Below, piece after piece: positions 1-11,215 of a DNA stretch of 64,000 nucleotides; the stretch's first letter is position 1, and each line of letters begins with the position of its first letter. Source of the DNA: Tiliqua scincoides (lineage: Eukaryota > Chordata > Lepidosauria > Squamata > Scincidae). Below the pieces are notes generated by a model that saw only the letters and a program-made list of their open reading frames with translations, was not told the DNA's origin and made no database searches. Both the position numbers and the translations under genes were made by a program. The stretch spans positions 314,075,368 to 314,139,367 of the forward strand of contig NC_089821.1 of the NCBI RefSeq assembly GCF_035046505.1. The letters are read 5' to 3'.

Positions 1-455
1 TGCATCTGACATAGCCCATTTCTAAAATCAGGAGGTTGCACATACACATCATGGCTTGTAACCCATAATGAATTTTTCCTCCAGAAACTTGTCCAATCCC
101 CTTTTAAAGGCATCCAGGCCAGACGCCATCACCACATCCTGTGGCAAGGAGTTCCACAGACCAACCACACGCTGAGTAAAGAAATATCTTCTTTTGTCTG
201 TTTTAACTCTCCCAACACTCAATTTTAGTGGCTGTCCCCTGGTTCTGGTGTTATGTGAGAGTGTAAAAAGCATCTCTCTATCCACTCTATCCTTCCCATG
301 TATAATTTTGTATGTCTCAGTCATGTCCCCCTTCAAGCGCCTCTTTTCTAGGCTAAAGAGGCCCAAACACCATAGCCTTTCCTCGTAAGGAAGGTGCCCC
401 AGCCCCGTCATCATCTTAGTCGCTCTCTTTTGCACCTTTTCCATTTCCACTCTGT
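1..455 (-). mobile_element. CR1-clade LINE, 3' part, cut by window edge
   Basis: Read on the minus strand this is the end of a CR1-type reverse transcriptase ORF (KVQKRATKMMTGLGHLPYEE, then [20 protein letters not shown]) followed by the start of its 3' UTR at positions 1-60. The same segment recurs at least seven times in this window. The family ends in TTCTTATG-type short repeats, as CR1 elements do. The copy is 5'-truncated near 455 and runs off the left edge. Confidence 0.85.
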
Positions 456-539
456 CTTTTTGTGTTGCTGAGGCCTCTGCATATGCTGGGTTCTTTTCCA
501 TTAGAGTCAGAATCAGAGCATTCACCTGGGCAATTGAGG

Positions 540-725
540 AGTCTCCGTTCAGTTAGTTTGTCAGGCAGTCAGTTAGTCCATTAACCCGTTTGTTAGTCGG
601 TTAGCTAGTCCGTGAGTCATTCCACCAGTTTGTTGTCTGTCCGCCAGTCCGTCCGTCCATCTCCCAGTTTGTTAGGCCATTCACCAGTCCATTGGTCTGC
701 CCACCAGTCCGTTTAGTTTAGCCCT
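540..725. repeat. Degenerate short tandem repeat (GTTAGTCC/CCAGTCCGT-like)
   Basis: About 185 bp made of imperfect variants of an 8-12 bp word such as cagttagtcc, ttagtcggttag, ccagtccgtccg and accagtccattg. No reading frame and no clean unit boundary. It directly follows the CR1 fragment and looks like an old decayed minisatellite. Confidence 0.6.
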
Positions 726-2776
726 CCCGCCTTCCTTCCTCCAAGCTTTCCTCCTACTGCCCACAGACTCTCACTGCTCCAGGTGCTGCTTTTACCCCTG
801 CAATGGCCTGGCTGCCTTTGATGGCTGCAGCTGTGCAGCACACTCACTGCTAATTAGAGCCCTGGGGTTAACTCTCAGTTTCCTGGCTGATCTTGAGCAA
901 GGAGTCACTGCTAGCACCACACTCTCTTCAAGGATCTTCTGCGATTCCAGTACTCAGCTTTGCAAAGGTGTGGTGGCACTTTGCACACACCTCCAGTTGA
1001 GAACCACAACGGTGCTCAGAATTGCTTTGCCTGCAGAAGCTGCCAGGGTCGGTCCCAGGTTCTCCAGTTAAAAGCCTGAAGCAAAGGCACTGGGAAGCCA
1101 GCCAGCTATGGTGCACCAGAGCAGAGTCCATTCTCTGCCCCCACCCAGTCCCCAAGCCTTTTGGAAGGGGAGTCTGCTGCATGTGCGGGAAGGTGCTCAT
1201 GAGGCTGAAATGGTTCCAGGTGTCTTTGATTGACCTGGCTTGCAGTGTCGGTGGGCCAAACAGATCCCCAAGCATGATCCGTCCTCCTGCTGCTCCGGGG
1301 CCAGGCTGCCTCCCACTGCCAAAGATGTTCTCCAGGCAGGGGTACTGCAAAGCTCTCCAGGTGGTCCTCCGGGTCTCTGCTTCTCCTTCTTCCTCTCCCC
1401 TCCACGTTCCGCACACAGAGTACCCCAAAGAAACCATGGGGGGGGGGGAGTTCAGGTTGTCCAAGCGAACCAGGTCTTCTCCCGGGTCCCCACATCCTTC
1501 TTAACAAGCCACAGTCCAGTGAAAGGGGGCCCTGGTTCCTGCCACCCTCCCCCCAAGCCCTAGCAGGGTCTGCTCCTCTTTGGTTCTCTGCACTGCCTCC
1601 AAGAGAACAGGCTGGCCGTGCCTGGCAGGACTCAGCCACTCTCTGGCTGCCCAGCAGTGTGCCTTGGCTGTCACCTGCTGCCACCTGCTCTGCAGCTACG
1701 GGAAGGACCTCGGAGGGCTTGGCGCTGCTCTCCAGCACTGCGGTCAGTCGGTGGAGGCAGCAGCTCAGGGCCCCCCTGGAGCCTGAGCCAGCCTGCAAGT
1801 CACTGAAGGAGGCCCCTTGCGCCAGTGGAGAGAGATGTGCTCCTGCTGGCGTCACCCCTTACAGGCTCCAGGCAGGAGAAGGAGGCAGCCCCAGACTTCC
1901 TGGTCTGTGGTTGGGGAGTGGTCCCAAGGGGTCCCTTTTGTGTGCCTCCCGCTGGGGGCTCTTTTAAGGGGGGCAGCTTGGCACTGTCCGCCATGGATCG
2001 GCAGTCCGTTCTGCACACAGCCGATTTGCCCCAGTATAGCAGCAGCGCCACTCCCAGGCAGGCTCACACTGTGGCTTCTGTCCAGAGAGTGGCAGGGAGC
2101 CTCCCAGCAGACCCCCCAGTCCTTGAGGGAGGTCGAAGGCCACAGTGCAGCGGTTCTGTCCCAGAAAGACTCAGGGGCTCGCCTGTCTGGATAGCCACAC
2201 GTTGCCCTGAGGGCCGACCTCTCCATCCTCCAGCTCCTGCAGCAGGCGTGGCTGGCGAGGAGTTCCCCACACCCTCTCCTTCGGTTGCTTAGCAACCGTC
2301 TTCACATCCTTCTGGGTCCCTCAGACCCTATGAGGCTGGGCCTGAGGCTACAGGTTGAAGGGGGCGGGAGGGAGGGGCCAAAGCAGAGATCTCCTCCTCT
2401 CTGGACCGGATTAATGGGGAACTGCCCTTCAGGTCCATGCACAAGAATCGCTGGCATCAGAGCCTGGGGAGAGCACAGCTCTGCTCAGAAACGTTGGTTC
2501 AAGGTGAGGCTGACAGCCCAGTCTCCCCCACCACGCTACGGCATGCAAGCACTCCATGGTGGAGCACACGTTGGGGGCAGCAATCACGGGCCTGCAAAAG
2601 GTAAGATAAATATTTTTCCCGACCTCTGCACAGGCCCCCTGATGGCCCACCAGTCTCCGCAGACCTGTGGCAGCTGTAACTGGCAGAAGTACAGCCAGGG
2701 GTGGGGTGTTTCAGAGGAGAAACTGGGGTGCCAGTAAACACCAGTAGGTTGGCCGCAGAGCATGGGCGGGGTGGGG
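726..2776. other. GC-rich stretch without recognised gene
   Basis: Several long open frames exist on both strands around 930-2300, but they overlap one another, none resembles a known protein, and they look like by-products of high GC and few stops. A run of ten G lies near 1440. No repeat was recognised with confidence. Confidence 0.5.
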
Positions 2777-2826
2777 ATCCAGGCCTGCCAGGAGTGTGTT
2801 GGGGAGGGCAGGGTTCAGGTTGCCCA
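2777..2826 (+). repeat. Left arm of a 50-bp direct duplication flanking a CR1 copy
   Basis: These 50 bases recur at 4156-4205 with a single difference (c at 2816, g at 4195). The two arms lie exactly at the 3' and 5' ends of the CR1 insertion between them, so they behave like an unusually long target-site duplication. Confidence 0.85.
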
Positions 2827-4155
2827 TAACAACATAAGAACAGCCCCACAGGCTCAGGCCATAGGCCCATCTAGTCCAGCTTCCTGTATCTCACAGCGGC
2901 CCACCAAACGCCCCAGGGAGCACACCAGATAACAAGAGAGCTGCAAGGCATTCTGGGAATTGTAGTTAAGAACATAAGAACAGCCCCACTGGAGCAGGCC
3001 ATAGGCCCATCTAGTCCAGCTTCCTGTATCTCACAGCGGCCCACCAAATGCCCCAGGGAGCACACCAGATAACAAGAGACCTCATCCTGGTGCCCTCCCC
3101 TACATCTGGCCTTCTGACATAACCCATTTCTAAAATCAGGAGGTTGCGCATACACATCATGGCTTGTACCCCGAAATGGATTTTTCCTCCAGAAACTTGT
3201 CCAATCCCTTTTAAAGGCATCTAGGATAGATGCCAGCACCACATCCTGAGGCAAGGAGTTCCACAGACTGACCACACGCTGAGTAAAGAAATATTTTCTT
3301 TTGTCTGTCCTAACCCACCAGGATGTCCCCTGGTTCTGGTATTATGTGAGAGTGTAGAGAGCATCTCCCTATCCACTCTGTCCATCCCCTGCATAATTTT
3401 GTATGCCTCAATCATGTCCCCCCTCAGGCGTCTCTTTTCTAGGCTGAAGAGGCCCAAACACCGCAGCCTTTCCTCATAAGGAAGGTGCCCCAGCCCCGTA
3501 ATCACCTTAGTCGCTCTCTTTTGCACCTTTTCCATTTCCACTATGTCTTTTTTGAGATGTGGCGACCAGAACTGGACACAATACTCCAGGTGTGGCCTTA
3601 CCATCGATTTGTACAACGGCATTATAATACTAACCGTTTTGTTCTCAATACCCTTCCTAATGATCCCAAGCATAGAATTGGCCTTCTTCACTGCCGCCGC
3701 ACATTGGGTCGACACTTTCATCGACCTGTCCACCACCACCCCAAGATCTCTCTCCTGATCTGTCACAGACAGCTCAGAACCCATCAGCCTATATGTGAAG
3801 TTTTGATTTTTTGCCCCAATGTGCATGACTTTACACTTACCGACATTGAAGCGCATCTGCCATTTTGCTGCCCATTCTGCCAGTCTGGAGAGATCCTTCT
3901 GGAGCTCCTCACAATCACTTCTGGTCTTTACCACTCGGAAAAGTTTGGTGTCGTCTGCAAACTTAGCCACTTCACTGCTCAACCCTGTCTCCAGCTCATT
4001 TATGAAGAGCTTGAAGAGCACTGGTCCCAGGACAGATCCTTGGGGCACACCACTCTCTCATTGACATTGCCCATTGACACCCACTCTCTCCTTCCTGATC
4101 GTCAACCAGTTCCCAATCCATGAGAGGACCTGCCCTCTAATTCCCTGACTGTGAA
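2827..4155 (-). mobile_element. CR1-clade LINE with a doubled 3' tail
   Basis: The minus strand encodes the C-terminal part of the reverse transcriptase. It includes [12 protein letters not shown], the catalytic FADD box in KFADDTKLF, and the thumb and C-terminal region (KVQKRATKVITGLGHLPYEE). Then follows a 3' UTR ending in TTCTTATG-like repeats. The last 140 bp of the UTR is present twice: the tail signature recurs at 2831 and 2971, exactly 140 bp apart. The copy is 5'-truncated within the RT and flanked by the 50-bp duplication. Small indels interrupt the frame near its 3' end. Confidence 0.9.
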
Positions 4156-4205
4156 ATCCAGGCCTGCCAGGAGTGTGTTGGGGAGGGCAGGGTTGAGGTT
4201 GCCCA
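4156..4205 (+). repeat. Right arm of the 50-bp direct duplication
   Basis: Matches 2777-2826 at 49 of 50 positions and abuts the 5' truncation point of the CR1 copy. See the left arm. Confidence 0.85.
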
Positions 4206-4499
4206 ACAAGGTCACTTCCCAGCAAAGGTACAGCACAGTGTCCACCTGCAGCACTTTCAGGCCATCATGGAATGTTCGGGGGGGGGGGGGTTTCAGCAGT
4301 CCCTGCTGGGGCTGCCCTGGAGGTCCGTAGCTGATCAATGTAGTGTAGTCAGGTGACACATGGACATATAAGACAAAGGGCCTGTCTGGTTATGGACAGT
4401 GTCAGGCCCCACTTGTCCCAGGCCCACTTGTGGATGACAAGGCCTGCCACGCCCTCCTGTCAATGCCGTTCAGCTCAGTCGGACTGCCTCCCTGGCACG

Positions 4500-5080
4500 T
4501 GTGTCTAGGACTGCAGCCTTGTAAATCTGGTTTTAACAAGTCCAAGCATGACGTCAACTTCTGCACACAAACAGCACTACAGCAGGACTATGCAAGTACA
4601 GCAGGACTATGCAAGACTATGCAGGTACAGCAGGACTATGCTAAGAAGCATGCAAGTTTTTGTTGTCAGGACCTGTTTTCACTTGTCTTTGACTTCAGGG
4701 ATCTCTTGAAAATTTGCACAGATCTTTCCACCAAGTCATTGGTGATGTGCCAAATGCAGTTGCAGACCACGAAGTTCCTGAATTCTTCAGAAGTTAACTG
4801 TGGGCCATTGTCACTGATGCCTTCCCTGGCAGACTTGTCCTTGCAAACCAGCTCTGAAGAATTGCAGTTGTCTTGGAAGTGGTCACAGAGTCCATGCAGA
4901 ACATGGCATCCACAGCAGTCCCGAAGGTGGACCTGCAAAGTCAATGTGCAAACACTCCCCGTGGTGCAGAGGAGTAGCCTTGGGCCGAGGCTGCCTTTGC
5001 TGGCACCTGAAACATTGCACAGCCAGCAGCCTGTCTGAGGATCAAGTCGTGGCCACCCTCCCCAGGGCTCTCATTAGCTC
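4500..5080 (-). mobile_element. Ty3/gypsy-type LTR retrotransposon fossil (integrase region)
   Basis: On the minus strand short stretches resemble a Ty3/gypsy integrase: the zinc-binding region around 4990-5060, the start of the catalytic core near 4925-4950, and DNGPQLTSEEFRNF with a following ERSVQIFKRSLKS near 4690-4820. Only part of pol is present, no pair of LTRs could be delimited, and the copy is clearly broken and old. A small tandem repeat built on gcaggactatgcaagta lies at 4570-4640. Confidence 0.7.
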
Positions 5081-5960
5081 CCCAAAATGCAGGCTGACCA
5101 GAAACAGTGGAGGACTGTCAGAGCAGAGTTTAAGATGGTGTGACGACTCAGATGCACAACCCTGATGTATTGGAAGCTCACCCTGACAGTAAGGGGCCAG
5201 GGAGGGGCCAGTCCTCGAGGGCCAGTCAGAGTCCGCCTTTCCTTCCCGTTCAAGCTTACTGTGTGTGACTGGGCACTGCCCAGAGATTCCATCTCTGATC
5301 CTCCATGCCTGCGTTGGTGTGCAGTGCATACAGAGCAGAGCAGCCAGGCTCTTGGAGGGAGGAGGTCGTGTGCATGCAGGTGCGGTTCAGTTGGGAGGAA
5401 GCTGGTGGGACCCACCTCTCCCCAGCTTTAGAAATACGTATGCATGTCTGTTTGTTGTGAGAGGGAGGGAGGGAGAGAAAGATGTACAGCTTTGTCCCAT
5501 GACCTTCTGAGAGGCTAGACCTCTCAAGTGAAGGATCAGACCTGAATTTGGCTGGCAGGGGCAGCGTCCAGGCAAAGGAAGTAGTAGATGGTGCTGGTGT
5601 CGGGCCGTGCCGGCTCCCCCCGCAGCAGTGACGTAACCCAAAACAAGCCACTGGGCAGCTGCCAGCACAGGCCCGCTCCCGCTTCCAGGTTGGCTTAAAG
5701 GCATTTCCCTTCCCTTATCGCCAGCACCCCAGCTGGGCAGGCAAACACCCTCCCGCCCTTCGGGATGTTCTACTAGATGCCAGGTGTTGACTTGTCATCT
5801 GAAATACTGCCCAGCTGGTCTTCCAGAGAGGGGAGGGCAGTGACCCCGCACGCCATGTCAGTGGGCCTGGGGCCTTGGACAGTGTGTGCCTAGCCTCAGT
5901 GGGGCCCTTGGAGCTCACCAAGGCCTTCAGATATCCTGCTAAGCTGCTTGAAATGTCAAC
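5081..5960. other. No recognised feature
   Basis: Mixed-composition DNA with a short GA-rich run near 5460-5480. No repeat family or exon was recognised. Confidence 0.5.
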
Positions 5961-6255
5961 CTATTAAAACCTATTATGGATGTTTATATATTTATTACTA
6001 AGCGAGAGTCAACTGAGGCACATAAATCGGCCTATTGAGAAGATCATTCCCCAACCAAGAGAAGTTCATAAATGCAGAATCATGGCTTGGAATGGAGAAA
6101 GCGGTTTGCAGAGAATCTGTTTGGCTGCATTAACCGCCACTAGATTAATTAATCTCTGCCAGCCGAGAACATTCAAAAGCACACACCTCGCTTGCTTCCA
6201 GTCATTACCGATCCTCGCCGCTTCCTCTCACAAGGCCAAAATGCACTTTTAATGT
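5961..6255. promoter_or_regulatory. Candidate conserved non-coding element
   Basis: A roughly 290-bp AT-rich island inside GC-rich DNA, free of recognisable repeats. It contains homeodomain-type TAAT/ATTA words (for example attaattaat near 6145) and no long frame. This texture is typical of conserved vertebrate enhancers, but conservation cannot be judged from one sequence. Confidence 0.25.
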
Positions 6256-8640
6256 TCGCCTGCCAGAGGGAAGGGGGGGTCGGAGGCATTATCTGGTTTC
6301 TCTGTCCATCATTCTCTTTTTGATTATTATTATTTCATTTACTTATGATAATAAAGGAAAAAAGAAAAGAAAAGCTGTCCCACTGGTGCAGCTGTGCCAG
6401 TGCTGGGAAGCGGGTTCGGATTGGGGCCTCAGGGAATGCATTTCAAAAGAACCTGGGTGCTTCTGGCGTTGCAAGCGGACCCCATGATCCTCAAGGTCGA
6501 GGTGGCTTAGGCTGGGGAAGGAGGGTGTGGGAGCCTCCTGCCAGGCTCTGGAGTGTCCCCTCATCTCTCCCTGACTCTCTTGGTGATAACCATGACAGTG
6601 GCTGAGACAGGGTCCCAGTTCTATTGAGGCACATTTGAGCAGCGAATGGTGTGGGGAGCCTGGTGCACCTGCAGGACTCAGCAGCTTCATGTGTCCTTCC
6701 GCGCAAGTCAATTGCTGCAGCTCTTCTGCTTGGCTTCCCTTCCAATCTCAGCCAGACCAAACCCCCCCCCCCCCGCCTCTTGTCCAGCTTTTGTCTTCAC
6801 TTGGTGCCTGGGGGGGGGGGGGAGAATCCTTTACCCCATGGCACTTCCTTTTAGGTAGGGGTCCTTGAGACTCCTGATGGTAGCTTCCCAGTCCAGGAGC
6901 TTCTTGGGCCATTGCCATTGGTCCACTCTAGGCAAACTAACTGGGGCTGGACTCCCAAGGCGCAATCCCAAGCTCACCACAGTAATGGCAGCAGCAACAC
7001 AACTTGCAGTCGATGAGTGTAGATGAATCTGGATGCCAGAACTAGACGAAGCCCCTTTGCAGTGTTATCGAGGGGAAAATGCTTGTGCTCTCTGGGGTGT
7101 GCCCCACCCCATTCTCCACGCAATGTGCATGGGGACTGTCCAGGGGCTGCAGCCCCTCCTTGCCTGCATGTCTTTCCCCAGCCTGCCAGGATGTCACTTG
7201 GCCAAGGAGACCCTGTTCCAATCTCCAGGACCTGCCGGTGGCTGTGAGGAGGGCTGCCTCCTGGAGCCTCTGGGACAGCTGCAAGCCCAGCCTGTCTCTC
7301 CACCAGCAGACAAGCAGCCCTTTGCTGGGAAGAGTTCCTGTTGCCCCTGAGGGAGGCGGACAGAGAAGGGCAGCCAGAGCCCCTCTGGATTAACTGCTGG
7401 CGTGACACTGCCCTTCCAGCTGGTGCTTTGGAGAGGACTGTCCCTGGTGGCGGCTGCAGCTCCCTCCACAGGACCCTGGATTTAGCTGGCTCCTTGAGAA
7501 CTGGCTGGGCTCTCCCCTCAGCTTTACTGGGCTAATTTCCCCAGCCTGAGACTCCTTCCTCCACCTGACGTGAGGGGCGCAAACTGGCTCCCTGACAGAG
7601 ATGAGTTCACCCTCACCCACACACCACCCTGCTTTTGCAGGAGGGAGAACAAAGGGAACGGAGCCGTTTCCGGCTGGTAGGATTGTGGGGAGGCACTGAG
7701 AAGGGGGTGGATTCACCCCAAAGCTGCCTGGTGAGGACAGAGGCAGTCACCAGAACCTGCACCGCTCCAGTAGTCCCTCTTCCCTGTGCGGCACTGAGAG
7801 TCAAGGAGCAGTCAAGGGTGACTAGCGGCTTTGAATGCCCACTTGGGAAATAAATAAATAAATAAATAAATAAATAACTTCCACAGAAGCAAAGCAGCAG
7901 AACGGGGTGCCTCCCAGCCTGAGGGGGTCACCCTAGAGACGCTTCTCTCAGCAGGGCCCTGAGGCCAGCACTGGCCTGGCAACGTTACCAAGAAGCAGTC
8001 ACTCGCTGGCCCAGGGTGGAGAGGATGGTGTCGGGCCGGGAACTCCCCGCCTGGCTTCTTTGCAGGCCTGCCCCGTCCCGTTCTGGGCTCTGAGGTCAGG
8101 TCCTGCCCTGGGTGCTCCGGCACATTCTGCCGCATGGGCCCAAGGACTACACAGATGCTCTGGGCTCCACCTAGTCCGCCTTTTGTCATTTCTGCCTTGG
8201 GATCCACGCCAGCTTCAGCAGCCCAGGACACTGCTGCCAGGCGCTGGCCCACTGACGTCTTGAGGCCTGCGCCGGCCTCGGCAAGAACCACCCACGTCAG
8301 CACTTTCCATTGAGCTGGAGGGGGGTTGGAGCCTCACCCCAACATTCCTGACCCCCCTATTGCCAAGCAGGCCACCAGTGCAGTGCCTTGCAGGGCGAGA
8401 AGGTGCTTTGCCTGGAGGGGGTTTGTCTGCTGTGCTGGAGTTGCAGTGCTGGAGAAGAAAGAGCCTGGCAGCTTTGCGTAGCTGCACGTTGTTGTCTAAC
8501 AAAACACACTGATCACAGGACACAATCTACCTGCAGTACATTCACCCAGATAATTAACTGTCACTGCTGCACATAATTAGCCAGCCAGCTAGGCACCTGG
8601 CAAGGGATCCACCACTAGCTTGTGCGGTCTGCCCCAGGTT
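6256..8640. other. No recognised gene; simple repeats only
   Basis: Contains homopolymer C and G tracts near 6760-6825 and a TAAA/AAAT microsatellite at about 7848-7876. Open frames on both strands are overlapping and unrelated to known proteins. No exon was recognised. Confidence 0.5.
7848..7876. repeat. (AAAT)n microsatellite
   Basis: About seven consecutive aaat units. Confidence 0.9.
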
Positions 8641-8671
8641 CTCCCCAGCTCTGCAGTCGAGGCAGACACAT

Positions 8672-8890
8672 GGGGCCCAATCCTATCCAGCCTTCCAGTG
8701 CTGATCACTGGCACAGCTGTGCCAATGGTGGGTGGGCTGGAGGGAGTGTCACAGAGGCCTCCTCAAGGTAAGGGGACATTTGCTTCCTTCCTCGGAGCTG
8801 CACTGCAGCTGCTTCGGCACTGGAAGGTTGGACAGGCTTGTGCTCACAGGGTAACTGGAGGAGCCAGAGAAGGACCCTTTGGCACTCTGG
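8672..8890 (+). repeat. Unnamed interspersed repeat starting GGGCCCAATCCTA
   Basis: Begins ggggcccaatcctatcc and contains ggcctcctcaaggtaagggg. A related piece lies reversed at about 10,590-10,755 (ending aagattgggctgc), and another starts at 15,240 (ggggcccaatcctaacc). Three copies of the same start show a dispersed family. I cannot assign it to a class. Confidence 0.5.
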
Positions 8891-10004
8891 AGGAACAGTG
8901 CTGAGAAAGCGGCTCATGCCTTCTGATTGGATGGAGGGGTGAGACCAAAGGGATGCTGCCTCCAAGAGGGGGGTGGGGGCCATGCCCGCACCACAAGGCT
9001 GAAGATGAAATGAAGGCTGAGAGCAGCACCATCAGCAGCGCACAAGGAGGGTCCTGCGAGCAGACCAAGGACCCGCCTAGCTCACTGCTTTCCTAAGTGG
9101 CAAGTTGGGGGTGGGGAGGACGCTTGGGCAGCAGCTGCACTGGGGGTGGAGGTGAGCTGCTGCTGCTGCCATTCTCTCTCGGCAAGCAGAAGGAGGCTTG
9201 GAGGCAGCAGACCAGAGGTGGGCAGAGGGAGAACCCAAGTTCATGGCAAGCCTCATGCGCTCTCTGCCCCTTCCAACTCACCACTCAAAATGGCTGCTTC
9301 AGGCGCGCACACGCACGCACACACATACAGAGGACCCCAGGTTGGGTGCCCATTTGTTGCAAAGTTGTTGGCCACAGCAGGACTCTCTCTCTGTTACTCC
9401 CCTGTGGGCTTTGCCAGGGAACCAAGGAGCAGTTGCTGGCTGAGGAACTCTTCCCAGCATCTGAGCTGGCAAGGGGGGGGCAGGGCTTCCTCTGGTCAGG
9501 CAGGAGATGCTAGAGGCATGTGGAAGGAGGTGGGGGGCAGAAAGAGCCCTTTCAGGGTGGCAAGTGAGGGAGCTGGGCAAGAGAAGGGCAGAGTGCCCTC
9601 CAATCAGGCAGTGGCATTTGGGAGGAGGTTGGGGGGAGAAAGAGCCCTCCCAGGGTGGCAAGCTGCTGCCAGCTGGCTCCTGCAGACAGCAGCCATGCCA
9701 GGGGGTCTAGGCTCTTGCCCGGCTAAGTCTCTGCTGTGCCTTTTGTCCATGCTTGCCTCACTGTTTGGGGGGGAACTGCCAAGCCACTTGTGAGAGATCT
9801 GCTAGAAGAGACCGAACTCCATGCCATAAGAAAAGCAGCCCTTCCCCAGGTACGCAGGACCCACATGCAGGCGTGCAGGTTCTGAATGGCTACACTAAGA
9901 ATACCCAGGACACCCATCTAGGTTTTCCTCCCATCAGAAAGGTCTCCTGGCCAGAATCTCACCCCCAGCAAAGTACTTTTTGATGTAGAAGAATCATTCC
10001 GTCA
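8891..10004. other. No recognised gene
   Basis: GC-rich with overlapping open frames on both strands. One segment (about 9520-9580) partly recurs at 9610-9665 as a roughly 95-bp spaced direct repeat (gaaagagccct...cagggtggcaag). No exon was recognised. Confidence 0.45.
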
Positions 10005-10310
10005 CGCCAGTTGAGAGCAGAGCAGACTTTGCTGATGGGGATTAGCTTTCCAAGAATGACAAACAATTGTCTCTTCTCCAAAGAGGCTCCTTCTGTCTTC
10101 CGGCTCTCATTTCAGCAGCTGAGCTGAATTCAAGGAACGGCAGTTCTGTGCACATTCTCCTGGGTCAAGGTGCCATATTGGCCCTCCTGTATTTTGCACC
10201 TGTGAGGCGCTTGCAAAACACTCCGATCAGAGACTGTTTCTCTGCTCGGCGCTTCTCGCAGGAGTCAGGAGGAGCCTTTCCAGATCTTGTGCTGTTTTGA
10301 AGCCTGCAGG
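10005..10310. promoter_or_regulatory. Candidate regulatory block with a SOX-like palindrome
   Basis: Repeat-free block containing the near-palindrome gacaaacaattgtc at 10058-10071, which holds two facing ACAA cores as in dimeric SOX sites. Regulatory status is inference only. Confidence 0.2.
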
Positions 10311-10589
10311 CTTTAACTCGGCCCAGTGGGGCTCTGTATAGCAGCAGGTCCGACCCAGAGGAACTGCAGCCTCAGCCCAACTGGGCTTGACAACCACACA
10401 GCAGCAGCCCTGCCCTTGACCACCGCCACACGTGGCCCTGCCCCTTGCCCAGCTCTACTGCAGGTCAACCCGCGCTGGGCTAGCCGTGGAAGGGACAGGG
10501 CAGGGAAGGTCAATACCTGGGCAGGCGGGAGCACCGGTGTGCCCAGGATCTTGTCCCTGTTCCTCGCCCCTTCCTTCCTCTTTCTTTGG

Positions 10590-10755
10590 CACTGCCCCAG
10601 AAAAATGGCTGGCGCAGATCTGAGGTGACTGTTTGGGAGGCTTACTCCAAGGGAAAGGAACAAACATTCCCTTACCTTGAGGAGGGTTCTGGGCCTCACC
10701 CACCCCCACAGGGTGAGCAGATGCTCCATTGCCATGGGGGGTTTAGTTAAGATTG
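10590..10755 (-). repeat. Second copy of the GGGCCCAATCCTA-type repeat, reversed
   Basis: On the minus strand it runs from a gcagcccaatctta start through cctcaaggtaagggaa, matching the copy at 8672-8890. Confidence 0.45.
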
Positions 10756-10855
10756 GGCTGCAAACATTCCCGCTTCAGCCTTCCATGCCCAATGCAGGAA
10801 CTCTGCGGGGTCCAGTCATCTGAAATAATATCTGAGGTGTTAGATCAGAGGTGTC

Positions 10856-11215
10856 AAGCTGAAGGCCTATGAGCCGGATCAGGTCCGCAGAGCCTGTTTG
10901 GTGCTTGCCGGGTCCCCTGCCCCAGCAGCCAGCAAGCAGCAACATGCAGTACAGTAATGTGACCAGCAGGGGGAGCCAAGGAGGAGGAAATGCAGCTCTC
11001 AGCAGCAGCCAAGCTGCCTTCCTAAGAACCCCAGCAGGCTTGGCTCCCCTTCCCTGTGCCCAGCTGCTGCTGCTTATCTTCCCTGGATCTTCCTGCCAGT
11101 AAGGAAACCGCCTGCTTCAGCTCAGCCCTCCTCCAGCCTGGGTAGGAAGTGGAGGGGGGGATTGAAGGCATTTGGCGCAGGACAGTCTCTCCAGAGCTCC
11201 ATTGTTGCAAGGTCC
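10856..11215 (+). mobile_element. hAT-type MITE, left end only
   Basis: Starts CAGAGGTGTCAAGCTGAAGG, resembling the intact hAT copy at 28778 that begins CAGGGGTGTTAAAACATAAGG. No matching right end was found, so the copy appears truncated or interrupted by the AT-rich segment that follows. Confidence 0.4.

Noticed and set aside
1106-1855. A 249-codon minus-strand frame
   Set aside because: No similarity to any family I know, with competing frames on the other strand. No splice or start context supports it.
3485-4123. Long plus-strand frame beginning MPQPRNHLSRSLL
   Set aside because: It is the antisense of the CR1 reverse transcriptase. The same antisense frame recurs wherever CR1 is present.
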